A stretch of 34,516 nucleotides of DNA from Vicinamibacteria bacterium (GCA_025938035.1 JAICQE010000018.1:1-34516), one strand, 5' to 3'. Counted from the first letter of the stretch, positions 1-7,787 are shown. The notes: generated by a model not told the origin, from the letters alone. Made by a program: numbers and translations.

Positions 1-197
1 GTGGCACGTTCGATCACTCGCTGCACCGCCTCGGTGAGCTTTCCCGGCGGAAGGTCAAGTTCGTCTGCCCACATGGCCTCGGATGCCCTCCGGATGTTCG
101 GGGTACAGGCAACGAACATGCCTCCACAATGATCGAAGACGATTCGCTCCGCGAGGCGGAGAAGCGCCGGCAGTGACGGCACGATCTGATGGGTCAT
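1..197 (-). CDS. Hypothetical protein, partial (runs off left edge)
   Basis: An open frame read leftward begins MTHQIVPSLPALLRLAERIV and stays open to the window edge, so only about 65 N-terminal residues are visible. An in-frame stop lies about 46 bases upstream of the ATG, which limits the start; in-frame GTG and TTG codons are possible alternatives. The ribosome binding site is weak (GGAAA about 7 bases upstream). The peptide has an amphipathic helix and then a mixed Cys-containing segment (FDHCGGMFVACTP), with no signal peptide. I do not recognise the family. It follows a run of leftward genes and may be co-transcribed with them. The palindrome GCGGAA-TT-TTCCGC lies directly upstream of the start. 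Confidence 0.4.
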   Translation of the reverse strand, partial: MTHQIVPSLPALLRLAERIVFDHCGGMFVACTPNIRRASEAMWADELDLPPGKLTEAVQRVIERA

Positions 198-285
198 GCG
201 GAATTTTCCGCGCGGTGGGGACAAGATCACCGTGAGGATGTGTCAGGCGGGATAGGGCACGCGGGCCGCCCGAACCGCGAGCGCG

Positions 286-717
286 TCAGGGAACGACGGG
301 CAGATAAATGAGGTATCGCTCCTCTCCGCGTCTGACAGAGATCCGCACGAACTCACCGCCCTTCAGCAGTTCCACACGGGTGCCGCCACGCGCCGGCACG
401 GACGACGCGCCCTCCGACGGCAGGTCGTTGTCGCGCAGGACCACCGCCACGTCACGGGCCACGACGCCCCCGTTGGAGACGAACTCGATCCAGCGCTCCG
501 CGTCTGACGACTGACCGGGCAGCGGAGTCCGATGCTCGTCGGTGAGGCGCAGCTCATAGACGCCTGCGGCGAGCGGGTAGCCGTTCGCCGCGACGGACTG
601 CGTGATGCGGACGGTTGCGAGCCTGGCTGGGTCAGCAGGCGGTGTCGGTTTCTCCTGGCCTGCTGCGCCTGCGCTCAACACGCCGGCCAGGGCGAGCAGC
701 GAGATCACATACTTCAT
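286..717 (-). CDS. Secreted protein of unknown function
   Basis: This 143-residue protein starts with a clear Sec signal peptide (MKYVISLLALAGVLSAGAAG, cleavage near Ala-Gly/Gln-Glu). The mature part is predicted beta-rich: a strand pattern around 'LAAGVYELRLTD', then 'RDVAVVLRDNDLP', then 'GEFVRISVRRGEERYLIYLP'. This looks like a small periplasmic beta-sandwich as seen in many uncharacterised acidobacterial exported proteins. The start is supported by GGAAGGCGG upstream of the ATG. It is the last complete gene of the leftward block, 73 bp beyond the DUF883-like gene. I cannot assign a function; a role in the envelope is an inference from the signal peptide only. Confidence 0.7.
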   Translation of the reverse strand: MKYVISLLALAGVLSAGAAGQEKPTPPADPARLATVRITQSVAANGYPLAAGVYELRLTDEHRTPLPGQSSDAERWIEFVSNGGVVARDVAVVLRDNDLPSEGASSVPARGGTRVELLKGGEFVRISVRRGEERYLIYLPVVP

Positions 718-790
718 ACATCCGCCTTCCGCGAAGAGCGGACACCAGCTTCACGCTCCCGTGTCGTGTTCAGAATACGCGCACGCGTCG

Positions 791-1057
791 CTACTTCCTG
801 TTGCGTGCCAGCCAGCCGAGTCCAAAACCGAGCACGCCGCCGGTAAACACTCCCGCCCCGGCGGCGATCATCACGGCGCGCAGCGGTCGTGTCCTGACGA
901 TCTGCGTGGTGGCCGCCGCCGCATCTTCCACGGCGTGCCGACCGCGGACGACGGCGCGCCGTCCCTGGCGGATCCTCTCGTCCAGGGTGTCCAGCGCCGG
1001 TGCCCACCGTTCCTTGATCACGTCGACCGCAGTTGCAGCTCCAGTGGCAATCGCCAT
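791..1057 (-). CDS. DUF883-like small membrane-anchored protein
   Basis: The 88-residue product has an N-terminal charged helical region rich in Ala, Arg and Asp (roughly residues 10-60) followed by one glycine-rich transmembrane helix near the C-terminus (AVMIAAGAGVFTGGVLGFGL) and a short basic tail (WLARNRK). That layout is typical of the ElaB/YqjD/DUF883 group, membrane-anchored proteins of E. coli linked to stationary phase and ribosome binding. I chose the ATG preceded by GGAG at a reasonable distance; the frame stays open upstream but that extension is Arg/Cys-rich and not protein-like. A second gene of the same layout lies at 8987-9256, so the two bracket the stress-gene block. Family membership is by pattern, not by a database match. 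Confidence 0.6.
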   Translation of the reverse strand: MAIATGAATAVDVIKERWAPALDTLDERIRQGRRAVVRGRHAVEDAAAATTQIVRTRPLRAVMIAAGAGVFTGGVLGFGLGWLARNRK

Positions 1058-1194
1058 AGCTACCGCTCCAGGTGCCCTCACGGCAAGAGGCACGCCACGT
1101 CCGGTCGCGTGGAAAGGCGCGCGTCTCACACGAAATCCCGTCTCGCAACGAAAATCAGCAGGGATCCCCCGCTGAAGTTTTCCTGCTTCGGTGT

Positions 1195-1205
1195 CGAATA
1201 TTCCG
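1195..1205. promoter_or_regulatory. AT-centred palindrome CGAATATTCCG upstream of the DUF883-like gene
   Basis: The sequence CGAATATTCCG contains the self-complementary core GAATATTC and lies about 140 bp ahead of the leftward DUF883-like gene. Similar AT-centred palindromes in this GC-rich window lie ahead of the other DUF883-like gene (9351-9363) and the Crp/Fnr gene (25414-25423). It may be an operator, but this rests on pattern similarity alone. Confidence 0.2.
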
Positions 1206-1221
1206 TAGCGATCGGTTCGTT

Positions 1222-1350
1222 GACATGGCGACGAGCGCCGGTTCCGCGTGCCGGGAACGCGGTGCCTACTATGTGATGAACAAACCATTCGACGTGCACG
1301 CGGTCGAAGGCGTTATCCGGAACGCCCACCGGGATACTCGTCTCCGCTGA
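1222..1350 (+). pseudogene. Remnant of a response-regulator receiver domain
   Basis: A rightward reading frame that ends at a TGA contains 'RERGAYYVMNKPFDVHAVEG' and 'VIRNAHRD'. This matches the end of a CheY-like receiver domain: the helix-4/strand-5 segment with the conserved Lys-Pro-Phe (the CheY Lys109 position) and helix 5. The phosphoacceptor Asp and the first half of the domain are not recognisable upstream, and no good start or ribosome binding site is present. I therefore read it as a decayed fragment. The rest of the 315-bp interval between flanking genes holds no other gene that I can support. A chance resemblance is possible over this short length. Confidence 0.35.
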
Positions 1351-1372
1351 CGCGTCGGTGCGGTGTGACGGA

Positions 1373-1870
1373 TCACCGGCCGCCAGTGCGCAGCACAACC
1401 GCTTGCCCTGGTTTCTTCGATCCCGGCGGCAGAGGCGTTTCAGTGTCTGGCGTGGCTGCCGGGATCGCCAGCTTCGTCAGCGTTTCAGACTGCACTTGGC
1501 CCTCGCCATTCGCGGCTGCCCATCGGCCGACCAGACGCTGCCCGCCGCTCTCAATCTGATAGAGGGCGATGCCAGTGACGTCCTGACCGTAATAGCTGAC
1601 GGCCAACGTTCCACCGCTGACCAGTCCGACGCCGGCTGACTTGAGCACGAGCAGCATCTCCTCGCCGACAAGATGGGGAAAAAGCCACGCGACCATGAAA
1701 CCCTCCCCTCGGCGCACGATCTTGACGACACCGCGGTACTCGGAGCCATCGGGGTTGGACCCCTGCGCGGTGTACATCCCTTCGAGGGCCGGTTCCGCGG
1801 CCGGTGCACCGGGTGCCAGCAACGCTGCCGCAGCAAGCACCAACACGACGGCGCGCAATCTCGGTTTCAT
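1373..1870 (-). CDS. Secreted beta-rich protein of unknown function
   Basis: The 165-residue protein begins with a signal peptide (MKPRLRAVVLVLAAAALLAP, cleavage near APAAE). The mature part carries the pattern 'LEGMYTAQGSNPDGSEYRG', 'VVKIVRRGEGFMVAW', 'GGTLAVSYYGQDVTGIALY' and 'GQRLVGRWA'. This repeated G-x-Y / G-x-W strand pattern is seen in small exported beta-barrel-like proteins annotated only as hypothetical or 'fibronectin-binding'. I chose the internal ATG because GGAGGCG sits at ideal spacing and the signal peptide starts there; the frame extends 12 codons further upstream without a ribosome binding site. It lies downstream of the HhH gene in the same direction. The function is unknown. 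Confidence 0.7.
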   Translation of the reverse strand: MKPRLRAVVLVLAAAALLAPGAPAAEPALEGMYTAQGSNPDGSEYRGVVKIVRRGEGFMVAWLFPHLVGEEMLLVLKSAGVGLVSGGTLAVSYYGQDVTGIALYQIESGGQRLVGRWAAANGEGQVQSETLTKLAIPAATPDTETPLPPGSKKPGQAVVLRTGGR

Positions 1871-1945
1871 ATGTCGCCTCCAATCCAACACAGAGATGGA
1901 GAGCAAACATTGAGCCGCGCCAGATGAGCATCGGGTGGCTAGGCG

Positions 1946-2782
1946 TCAGGCCGCCGTCGCACTCACCGGCGATTGACACTCCTGCTCACGGCCGGCGACG
2001 ATGCGGCAGCCGCGCGACGGCCCGCGCGCCGCCGTCAGGACCGTGTACTGGCGTTCGGCGCCGGCCCCATCGACATACAGCACCACCCAGTCTCTGGTCT
2101 TTCCGGCGCGATGGGCGCGCGCCGTGTTCGAAAAGAGAGCTGTGTATCGCCGCGGTCCGCGGCGGGTATGCAGAATCGGAAGCCATGCCTCGCCCGTCGG
2201 GTTGAACCGGCGCGGTGCGATCGTGCGCAACGTGCCGGCTGCCGCCGCGGTCCGGTACTCGCGATCGACGTCCAGCAGTTCCGCGATCGGGACGTCGCCG
2301 GTCCGATCCGGTGACGCACGCAGTCGCCCCAGGCGATGCGCCAGCGAGTCTCGGATGCCGGCGAGCCGCTTGACGCCGAAACCAGCCACGTGCTCCAAGC
2401 GCCCATCGTGCGCGGCAGCCTCGAGATCCTCGAGCGTCTGAATGCCCAGGTCGTCGTGCAGTCGCAGCGCCAACCGCTGTCCGATGCCCGGCACCGTCGC
2501 CAGCACCGCCACGGAATCCGCTGCGCCGCGCAATCGATCGAGCATCGGCAGGCGGCCGCGCGTAATCAGCTCGCGAATCGCTCGCGCGATGCCCGGTCCC
2601 ACGCCTGGCAGCTCCTCGAGGCCGTCGAGGCCGCGCCCGCGAAAGACGATGTCCAGCGAGTGAGGCCATCGCCGCACGGTGGCTGCGGCGCGAAGATAGG
2701 CGTTGACCCGATAGGGATCGGCGCCCTGGTCGCGCAGCAGCCAGGCGGCTTCCTCGAGGCGCGCAGCGATTTCGCGATTCAT
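1946..2782 (-). CDS. Helix-hairpin-helix protein related to the DNA polymerase X N-terminus
   Basis: The first ~150 of 278 residues resemble the 8-kDa and fingers region of family X DNA polymerases: 'LEEAAWLLRDQGADPYRVNAY', then HhH motifs 'LEELPGVGPGIARAI' (about residues 54-68) and 'LATVPGIGQRLALRL', and a third degenerate one 'LEHVAGFGVKRLAGI'. The catalytic palm with its Asp residues is absent. The C-terminal ~90 residues instead form a different domain with 'EAWLPILHTRRGPRRYTALF' and 'TRDWVVLYVDGAGAERQYTV'. This architecture recurs as a stand-alone 'helix-hairpin-helix protein'. DNA binding is therefore likely; polymerase activity is not. The gene starts 17 bp after hsp20 in the same direction and is probably co-transcribed, suggesting a stress-linked DNA role. 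The start has only a weak ribosome binding site. Confidence 0.8.
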   Translation of the reverse strand: MNREIAARLEEAAWLLRDQGADPYRVNAYLRAAATVRRWPHSLDIVFRGRGLDGLEELPGVGPGIARAIRELITRGRLPMLDRLRGAADSVAVLATVPGIGQRLALRLHDDLGIQTLEDLEAAAHDGRLEHVAGFGVKRLAGIRDSLAHRLGRLRASPDRTGDVPIAELLDVDREYRTAAAAGTLRTIAPRRFNPTGEAWLPILHTRRGPRRYTALFSNTARAHRAGKTRDWVVLYVDGAGAERQYTVLTAARGPSRGCRIVAGREQECQSPVSATAA

Positions 2783-2799
2783 CGCGTCACCGCGTCGGC

Positions 2800-3306
2800 C
2801 TATGCGGCGGCCTTCGCCTTTGGCGGCTCCTCGATGGCGACCTTGCGAACGGCGGCTTCGGGTTTCGCCGGCAGCGGGACGCTGACTTCGAGAACGCCGT
2901 CAGCGAACGTGGCTTTGACGTCTTCGAGTTTCACGCCTTCGGGCAGCGGCACGGCGCGTTGGAAGCTCCCGTACTCGCGCTCGCAGCGATAGAACTGGTC
3001 ACCCTTCTCTTCCTCCTCCTTCCTGCGCTCGCCGGAGATCGCGAGGTAGCCGTCGCTGACTTCGACTTTGACGTCTTCCTTCTTCAGACCCGGCAAATCG
3101 ATTCTGGTGATCAGCCGATTGTCCTTTTCGAACACATCAACCTGTGGTCTCCACGCCTCGTCCGCCGGGCGCCCAAAGCGGAACACGGGCCACCGGAATT
3201 CCGTCCAGCCCGGCTCGTTGAAGAAGCGATCGACCTCCGCGCGAATCAGCGAAAACGGATCGCGCTCCGCGCGCGTTGGAGTCAGTGTCGTTTCCTTCTT
3301 GGCCAT
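2800..3306 (-). CDS. Small heat shock protein, Hsp20/alpha-crystallin family
   Basis: This ATP-independent holdase chaperone (168 residues) binds unfolding proteins in the cytoplasm. The alpha-crystallin domain spans about residues 50-150, from 'WRPQVDVFEKDNRLITRIDL' through 'PGLKKEDVKVEV' and 'YLAISGERR' to the hallmark 'ADGVLEVSVPLP' near the end. An N-terminal arm with 'DPFSLIRAEVDRFF' and an Ala/Lys tail complete the usual length. The start is set by an excellent AAGGAGG ribosome binding site; a longer upstream frame is not needed. It lies 16 bp after the nitroreductase gene and 17 bp before the HhH gene, so the three are probably one transcript. I see no obvious CIRCE element upstream. 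Confidence 0.95.
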   Translation of the reverse strand: MAKKETTLTPTRAERDPFSLIRAEVDRFFNEPGWTEFRWPVFRFGRPADEAWRPQVDVFEKDNRLITRIDLPGLKKEDVKVEVSDGYLAISGERRKEEEEKGDQFYRCEREYGSFQRAVPLPEGVKLEDVKATFADGVLEVSVPLPAKPEAAVRKVAIEEPPKAKAAA

Positions 3307-3322
3307 GTTTCCCTCCTTCTCG

Positions 3323-3943
3323 CTACCGCCATGAAATGATTTCCGGCTCACGCCGCGGCACCGGCGCCACGGTGCCAGCCGGTATGCCGACGACAATCGG
3401 CGCAATCGCGTGCACGTCCGCCGGCATGCTCAGCAGTGTCTTGATCTCCGGGCTGTTCAGGGCGCGGGTGGCCGCTCCGATGCAGCAGCTGCCCAGTCCA
3501 AGCGCTGTTGCCGCCAGCATCAGGTTCTCGGCCGCCAGCCAGCAGTCCGCGATGACAAATGGGTTGGGGTGACGTGCGCAGATGACGACCAGCGCGGGAG
3601 CCTCGTAAAACAGGTCGAACGCGGGATCCTCCAGCCGCTCTCGAAACGCGCCGTGCACCGCCGCGGCCTCCCCGGCTGCGTCGCCACGTGCCGCCGGCGC
3701 CTCGGGCGACAGCAGCGCCTTGACGTGATCCGAGATGTACGCCAGCACCTGCCGGGCTTCGACGACCACGAACAGCCAGGGCTGTTCGTGGACGGCGGTC
3801 GGTGCCTGGACGGCCGCGTCGAGGAGCGCCCGTATCGTGGACGCGTCGAGCGGCGTCCGTGCATACGATCGCACCGAGCGCCGTCCATAAATCACGTCGA
3901 GAGCGGTCAGCGGCCGCTCCGTCGATTTCGCTACTGCTGCCAT
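3323..3943 (-). CDS. Nitroreductase family FMN oxidoreductase
   Basis: The 206-residue protein has the nitroreductase fold signature: an N-terminal FMN phosphate-binding segment 'YGRRSVRSYARTPLD' (about residues 19-33), 'LLDAAVQAPTAVHEQPW' and the C-terminal 'LAAENLMLAATALGLGSC' helix that packs on the flavin. 'IAPIVVGIPA' precedes a Pro-rich end. Such enzymes reduce nitro groups, quinones or enones with NAD(P)H; the substrate here cannot be told. I chose the ATG beginning MAAVAKSTERPL because AAGGAACG lies just upstream and similarity to the family starts there. It leads a short leftward set with hsp20 and the HhH gene, behind a 151-bp gap that probably holds the promoter. Nitroreductases co-occur with Hsp20 and Usp proteins in dormancy regulons. 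Confidence 0.9.
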   Translation of the reverse strand: MAAVAKSTERPLTALDVIYGRRSVRSYARTPLDASTIRALLDAAVQAPTAVHEQPWLFVVVEARQVLAYISDHVKALLSPEAPAARGDAAGEAAAVHGAFRERLEDPAFDLFYEAPALVVICARHPNPFVIADCWLAAENLMLAATALGLGSCCIGAATRALNSPEIKTLLSMPADVHAIAPIVVGIPAGTVAPVPRREPEIISWR

Positions 3944-4094
3944 TCGACGTTCCTTACGTGTCCCTGAGCAAAGCGCAGGCCCGCCCGAATGCCAGCGATT
4001 TCCATGGTTCCCGTCGATCGAGCGCGAAAATGCCCGCAGCAGCTGCGAAGAAAACGCACCGACGTGACGATCGAACTGGTGAGGTTGGGCCGTG

Positions 4095-4859
4095 TCAGGC
4101 CGCTCTGCGACGCGGGGCCCGCTCTCCGAGCAGGCGCGTCGGCGCCACCAGTCCGAAGCGGCGCACGGCGTAGCGTTCGATGTGCCGCACCATCTCCGGG
4201 ACGTCGTCGGTAACCAGCAGCAGACGCAGGTCTGATCGATCGATGGTTCCCGCCGCGGCCAGCCGCGCCAGGAGCTGCTGGAACGGACGCCAGTACGCGG
4301 TGCCGAGGAGAACAACCGGGAAGTTGGCGATCTTGCCCGTCTGAATGAGGGTCAGGGCCTCCATCAACTCGTCGAGCGTGCCGAAGCCGCCAGGCAGCGC
4401 CACGAAGGCGTACGAGTATTTGAAGAGGAGCACCTTGCGCACGAAGAAGTAGCGGCACGTCACGGACCGATCGAGATAGGCGTTCGGCGCCTGCTCTTTC
4501 GGCAACTCGATATTGCATCCGACGGAGCGGCCCCCGGCGTCCCGCGCACCGCGGTTGGCCGCTTCCATGAGCCCCGGACCGCCCCCCGTCAGGACGGTAA
4601 AGCCCATCCCGGCCAGTGCCTTGCCCACGTCGCGGCCGAGCGAGTAGTACGGATGCGATTCGGTAAAGCGCGCCGAGCCGAAGACGGTCACGCATGGACC
4701 GACGAAGTGGAGCGTGCGGAATCCGGCAATGAAATCGCGCACGGTCCGCAGTACCAGCCACAGATCCTTGCGCCTGGAATGCGGCCCCTCGAGAAGCACG
4801 CGGTCGGCTCTCGAACCCGACCGCACCGCTTCAGCACCCCCGGGCAGCAGCCGCAGCAT
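4095..4859 (-). CDS. LOG-family protein (TIGR00730-type nucleotide 5'-monophosphate phosphoribohydrolase)
   Basis: The 254-residue protein carries both defining LOG motifs on a Rossmann fold: 'GGGPGLMEAAN' (about residues 92-102) and 'PGGFGTLDELMEAL' (156-169). The family was long mis-named lysine decarboxylase; characterised members cleave cytokinin riboside monophosphates or AMP to the base and ribose 5-phosphate. The ~45 residues before 'LHFVGPCVTVFGSARF' are longer than in the shortest members but common in this subgroup. The start codon is 18 bp after the upstream Usp gene, with a poor ribosome binding site (GGGGAC), suggesting translation coupled to that gene. Its role in this stress block is not evident; purine nucleotide salvage or signalling is an inference. 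Confidence 0.9.
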   Translation of the reverse strand: MLRLLPGGAEAVRSGSRADRVLLEGPHSRRKDLWLVLRTVRDFIAGFRTLHFVGPCVTVFGSARFTESHPYYSLGRDVGKALAGMGFTVLTGGGPGLMEAANRGARDAGGRSVGCNIELPKEQAPNAYLDRSVTCRYFFVRKVLLFKYSYAFVALPGGFGTLDELMEALTLIQTGKIANFPVVLLGTAYWRPFQQLLARLAAAGTIDRSDLRLLLVTDDVPEMVRHIERYAVRRFGLVAPTRLLGERAPRRRAA

Positions 4860-4877
4860 CGTCGGTCCCCGGAGGCG

Positions 4878-5771
4878 TCAGGCCCGGACTGACAGCACCG
4901 GACACGCGGCGCCGCGAAGCACATCGTGCGTGGTCGACCCGAACCCGAGCAGCCCCGCACGTCCGGCATGGGCGCCCATGACGATCACATCGGCGTGACC
5001 GTCGGCTGCGACCCGCAGAATCTCGTCACCGGCGTCTCCCTCGGTGACGATTTCCTGTACCGGGGGCGTTGCCGGCAACCCTGCCGGAATCACACTGTGC
5101 ACACGCCGTCGCGCCTGCTGCACGATGACGAGCGGGTCGTCGGGTGCACCAGTTGCCATCGCCGGAACCAGCTGCCAGGCGGGCAGTCGCTCGACGACAT
5201 GCAGCACGCGCAGCGTCGCGCCGGCGCGAGCCAGACCCTCCGCGTACTTGAGGGCGGCCAGCGACGAAGGTGAGAAGTCGATTGGACACAGCACGTTTTG
5301 GAAGAGCCGCTCGGGCGTCGGCGCGACGTCCGCAGCCCGCCTGGGAACTGTGAGCACCGGACACTTGGCCTTGACGAGCACGCGCTCGGCGACGGAGCCG
5401 AGCACCAGACGGTCGAATCCCGACCGTCCGTGTGTGCCCATCACGATGAGATCGGCCGGCAGATCCGCCGCACGTGCGACGATTTCGTCGACCACCAGCG
5501 CCTCGACCGACACGGCGGTCACGGGGTAATCGACGGCCGCGACGAACCGTGCGAGCGTCTTCTGAAACTCCTGTAGATCCGCAGCGGTGTAGACGTATGG
5601 CACGTACGCGGCCAGGCCGATCGGCGGATACACCGTCTGCGGCGGCGGCACCACGTAGAGGGCGGTTACAGCCGCGTGCTGCTGACGGGCAATGGCCACC
5701 GCACTGTCGAGGGCGTGGCGCGAGAACTCGGAGAAATCCACCGGACACAGAATGTGCGTGATGGCGGTCAT
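4878..5771 (-). CDS. Universal stress protein with two UspA domains
   Basis: The 297-residue protein contains two tandem UspA domains, each beginning with the strand 'ILCPVDFSEFSRHALD' or 'VLCPIDFSPSSLAALK'. The first ends with the ATP-binding loop G-x2-G-x9-G-S/T ('MGTHGRSGFDRLVLGSVAER'). The second has a variant loop ('MGAHAGRAGLLGFGSTTHD') that keeps the Gly-Ser-Thr end. Proteins of this kind bind ATP or AMP and accumulate during starvation, hypoxia or oxidative stress. The start is strongly supported by AGGAGGAA, and it overlaps the stop of the small upstream gene by four bases (ATGA), so the two are translationally coupled. It is one of three double-domain Usp genes in a row. Confidence 0.95.
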   Translation of the reverse strand: MTAITHILCPVDFSEFSRHALDSAVAIARQQHAAVTALYVVPPPQTVYPPIGLAAYVPYVYTAADLQEFQKTLARFVAAVDYPVTAVSVEALVVDEIVARAADLPADLIVMGTHGRSGFDRLVLGSVAERVLVKAKCPVLTVPRRAADVAPTPERLFQNVLCPIDFSPSSLAALKYAEGLARAGATLRVLHVVERLPAWQLVPAMATGAPDDPLVIVQQARRRVHSVIPAGLPATPPVQEIVTEGDAGDEILRVAADGHADVIVMGAHAGRAGLLGFGSTTHDVLRGAACPVLSVRA

Positions 5772-5908
5772 GACGATTCCTCCTGAGGATGTTCGGTAAC
5801 CGGCCGGATCAACAGCACGCCGGCCTTATCCGCCGGTTCGCCTCGCGGCATCAACGCTCCGAACACGACGAGCGCGCACCAGGTTGTCACGCATCGTGCG
5901 GCTTTCAT
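5768..5908 (-). CDS. Small signal-peptide-bearing protein (46 aa) between Usp genes
   Basis: A 46-codon frame begins MKAARCVTTWCALVVFGALM, a short hydrophobic segment after a basic start that looks like a signal peptide or single membrane anchor. It continues with 'RGEPADKAGVLLIRPVTEHP' and ends in acidic residues. It has an excellent AGGAGG ribosome binding site 7 bases before the ATG, and its stop overlaps the next Usp start as ATGA. These translation signals argue for a real gene in spite of its size. The family is not known to me. It lies between two universal stress protein genes and is certainly within the same transcript. Confidence 0.55.
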   Translation of the reverse strand: MKAARCVTTWCALVVFGALMPRGEPADKAGVLLIRPVTEHPQEESS

Positions 5909-5931
5909 GGCCAGCCTCCTGTTCGCGGTTC

Positions 5932-6837
5932 CTAGTCCGGCTGAAGTAAGAGCACCGGACAGGGAGCGTCGCCCACAACCGCCTGCGTGTTCGACCCGAA
6001 CAGCCACCGGTCGACGACGTTTCGTCCATGGATACCGAGCACAATCACGTCAGCGTGCAGCTGACGCGCGGTTTCCACGATCTGCCGGTCCGCACGCCCC
6101 TCGGCGACCCTGGCGACAATTCGGACCGACGGTGCGTCGTGACCGGGCGACAGCCGCTCGAGGCGCTGGCGCGCGGCGACTTCGGTGGCCGTCCGGACGG
6201 CCGCGACGTCAAAGGCCGCCGCGATCTGCCGGTCGCGCAATTCCGGCGGCATTTCAATCGCGTGCAGCAGCGTCAGTTCCGCGTCGTTCTGATCGTCCGC
6301 CGCGGCGAGCTGTACGGCGTAGCGGTACGCCCGCAGCGACGGCGCGGAAAAGTCGATGCCGCAGAGAATGCGCCGGAACCGGCCGTCGTGCGCCGGTCCG
6401 GCGCCGGATGGCGCAACCAGCACAGGGCACGTCGCCGTCTTCACGATCGACTCGCTCGTCGATCCGAGCAGGAATCGCTCGACGCCGCTGCGGCCGTGCG
6501 AACCGATGACGAGCAGATCCGCGTCAATGGCGTCTGCTTCTCTCACGATGGGCCGCCGCGCGGCGGTCCCATGCAGCAGCCGCAACGTCACGGCGACGTT
6601 TCCCGCCATCGGCTGCACGAAGTTTTCCAGCGCCGTGCGCAGCATGTCCAGCTGCGGATCGGTGACCGCTGTTTCATCATCGGGGGCAACGACGTCGAAC
6701 GGAGACGCGGCCTGATAGACGTGGAGCACTTCCAGCCGCGCGCCCCAGCGCCGCGCAATGGCGACTGCGTGCTCGAGCCCGCGTCGAGACTCCTCCGAGA
6801 AATCGACAGGGCACAGGATGCGACGAATCGCAAACAT
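5932..6837 (-). CDS. Universal stress protein with two UspA domains
   Basis: Two UspA domains in 301 residues: the first starts 'ILCPVDFSEESRRGLEHAVA' and ends with the nucleotide loop 'IGSHGRSGVERFLLGSTSES'. The second starts 'ILCGIDFSAPSLRAYRYAVQ' and ends 'LGIHGRNVVDRWLFGSNTQA'. Both domains keep the Gly-x2-Gly-x9-Gly-Ser nucleotide-binding pattern, so two ATP/AMP sites are expected. I chose the ATG at MFAIRRI, where similarity to the neighbouring Usp proteins begins and GGAGGCG lies upstream; 18 further codons upstream are possible but unsupported. It is 29 bp downstream of the next Usp gene and 23 bp upstream of the 46-residue gene, within one leftward transcript. Confidence 0.95.
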   Translation of the reverse strand: MFAIRRILCPVDFSEESRRGLEHAVAIARRWGARLEVLHVYQAASPFDVVAPDDETAVTDPQLDMLRTALENFVQPMAGNVAVTLRLLHGTAARRPIVREADAIDADLLVIGSHGRSGVERFLLGSTSESIVKTATCPVLVAPSGAGPAHDGRFRRILCGIDFSAPSLRAYRYAVQLAAADDQNDAELTLLHAIEMPPELRDRQIAAAFDVAAVRTATEVAARQRLERLSPGHDAPSVRIVARVAEGRADRQIVETARQLHADVIVLGIHGRNVVDRWLFGSNTQAVVGDAPCPVLLLQPD

Positions 6838-6866
6838 CGCCGTCGCCTCCAGGGAGGCTGCCGGCG

Positions 6867-7763
6867 TCAACGCACCGTGAGGACCGGACATTGTGCCTCC
6901 CTCACCACATGGGCCGTTGTCGAGCCGAAGGCCGCCACGCCGAGGCGTCCGCCATGCGCTCCGATCACGATCAGATCGGACCGTTGTTCGCCGGCGGTCC
7001 GGAGAATCTCTTTGTACGGCTTGCCCGAGACGACGACCTCCGCGACATCCGTAAACGCCCGCGTCTCACCGGCGACGAGCCCCTCGAGGCGATGTCGCAC
7101 CTCACGGCGGTGGTCGGCACTCACGGCCGGAAGGCCATCAGCACCGACGGCGACGACCGGCTCGAACACCGATACCGGCTCGAGCACGTGCATCACACAC
7201 AGCCGTGCGGCCGCCTCACCTGCCAGCGATTGTGCGAGGGTGATCGCATTGAGCGATGCTGGCGAGAAGTCCACCGCGCAGAGCACGCGGCTGAACAGCG
7301 CGGTGACGGGCGCCACAGCGGGCGCACGAGCCGGCACAGTCAGTACCGGACACGGCGCGTTGCGCAGCAGTCTCTCCGTGACCGATCCCAGCATCAGACG
7401 TTCAAAGCCCGACCGGCCGTGCGATCCCATGACGAGCAGATCGGCGGGAAGCTCTGTCGCGAGTCGCGCGATCTCTGCGGTCACGCTTCCCTGAACGACT
7501 TCGGCGTCCAGGGCCTCGATGCCACTCGGACGCACGAACGACGCGAGCTCCGTCCGGAACTGGTCCAGATCTTCAGGCCGGAACACCAGCGGCGGATACA
7601 GCCCTTCTCCCGACACCGGCAGCATCGACGCGATCGGCGGAACGACGTGCAGCGCCGTAATCCGGGCGCCGTACCAGCGGGCAATGCCGGCCGCGTAGTC
7701 GAGCGCGTGCCGCGAGAAGTCCGAGAAGTCGACGGGGCACAGAATGCGTCTGATGGCGACCAT
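6867..7763 (-). CDS. Universal stress protein with two UspA domains
   Basis: The 298-residue double UspA protein opens 'MVAIRRILCPVDFSDFSRHA' and has a first nucleotide loop 'MGSHGRSGFERLMLGSVTER'. The second domain ('VLCAVDFSPASLNAITLAQS') ends 'IGAHGGRLGVAAFGSTTAHV', a slightly changed loop like that in the 4878-5771 protein, which it resembles most. The ribosome binding site AAGGAAAG supports the start. It lies 24 bp after the DUF4136 gene and leads the three-Usp series. Repeated duplication of whole double-domain genes is the simplest history. The role is stress survival by nucleotide-dependent signalling; a specific target cannot be told. Confidence 0.95.
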   Translation of the reverse strand: MVAIRRILCPVDFSDFSRHALDYAAGIARWYGARITALHVVPPIASMLPVSGEGLYPPLVFRPEDLDQFRTELASFVRPSGIEALDAEVVQGSVTAEIARLATELPADLLVMGSHGRSGFERLMLGSVTERLLRNAPCPVLTVPARAPAVAPVTALFSRVLCAVDFSPASLNAITLAQSLAGEAAARLCVMHVLEPVSVFEPVVAVGADGLPAVSADHRREVRHRLEGLVAGETRAFTDVAEVVVSGKPYKEILRTAGEQRSDLIVIGAHGGRLGVAAFGSTTAHVVREAQCPVLTVR

Positions 7764-7787
7764 GTCGCTTTCCTTCCCGCCGCGCCG

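Noticed and set aside
2800..3405. Longer Hsp20 start 33 codons upstream
   Set aside because: The internal ATG has a perfect AAGGAGG site, and the extra residues would overlap the end of the nitroreductase gene and match nothing in the family.
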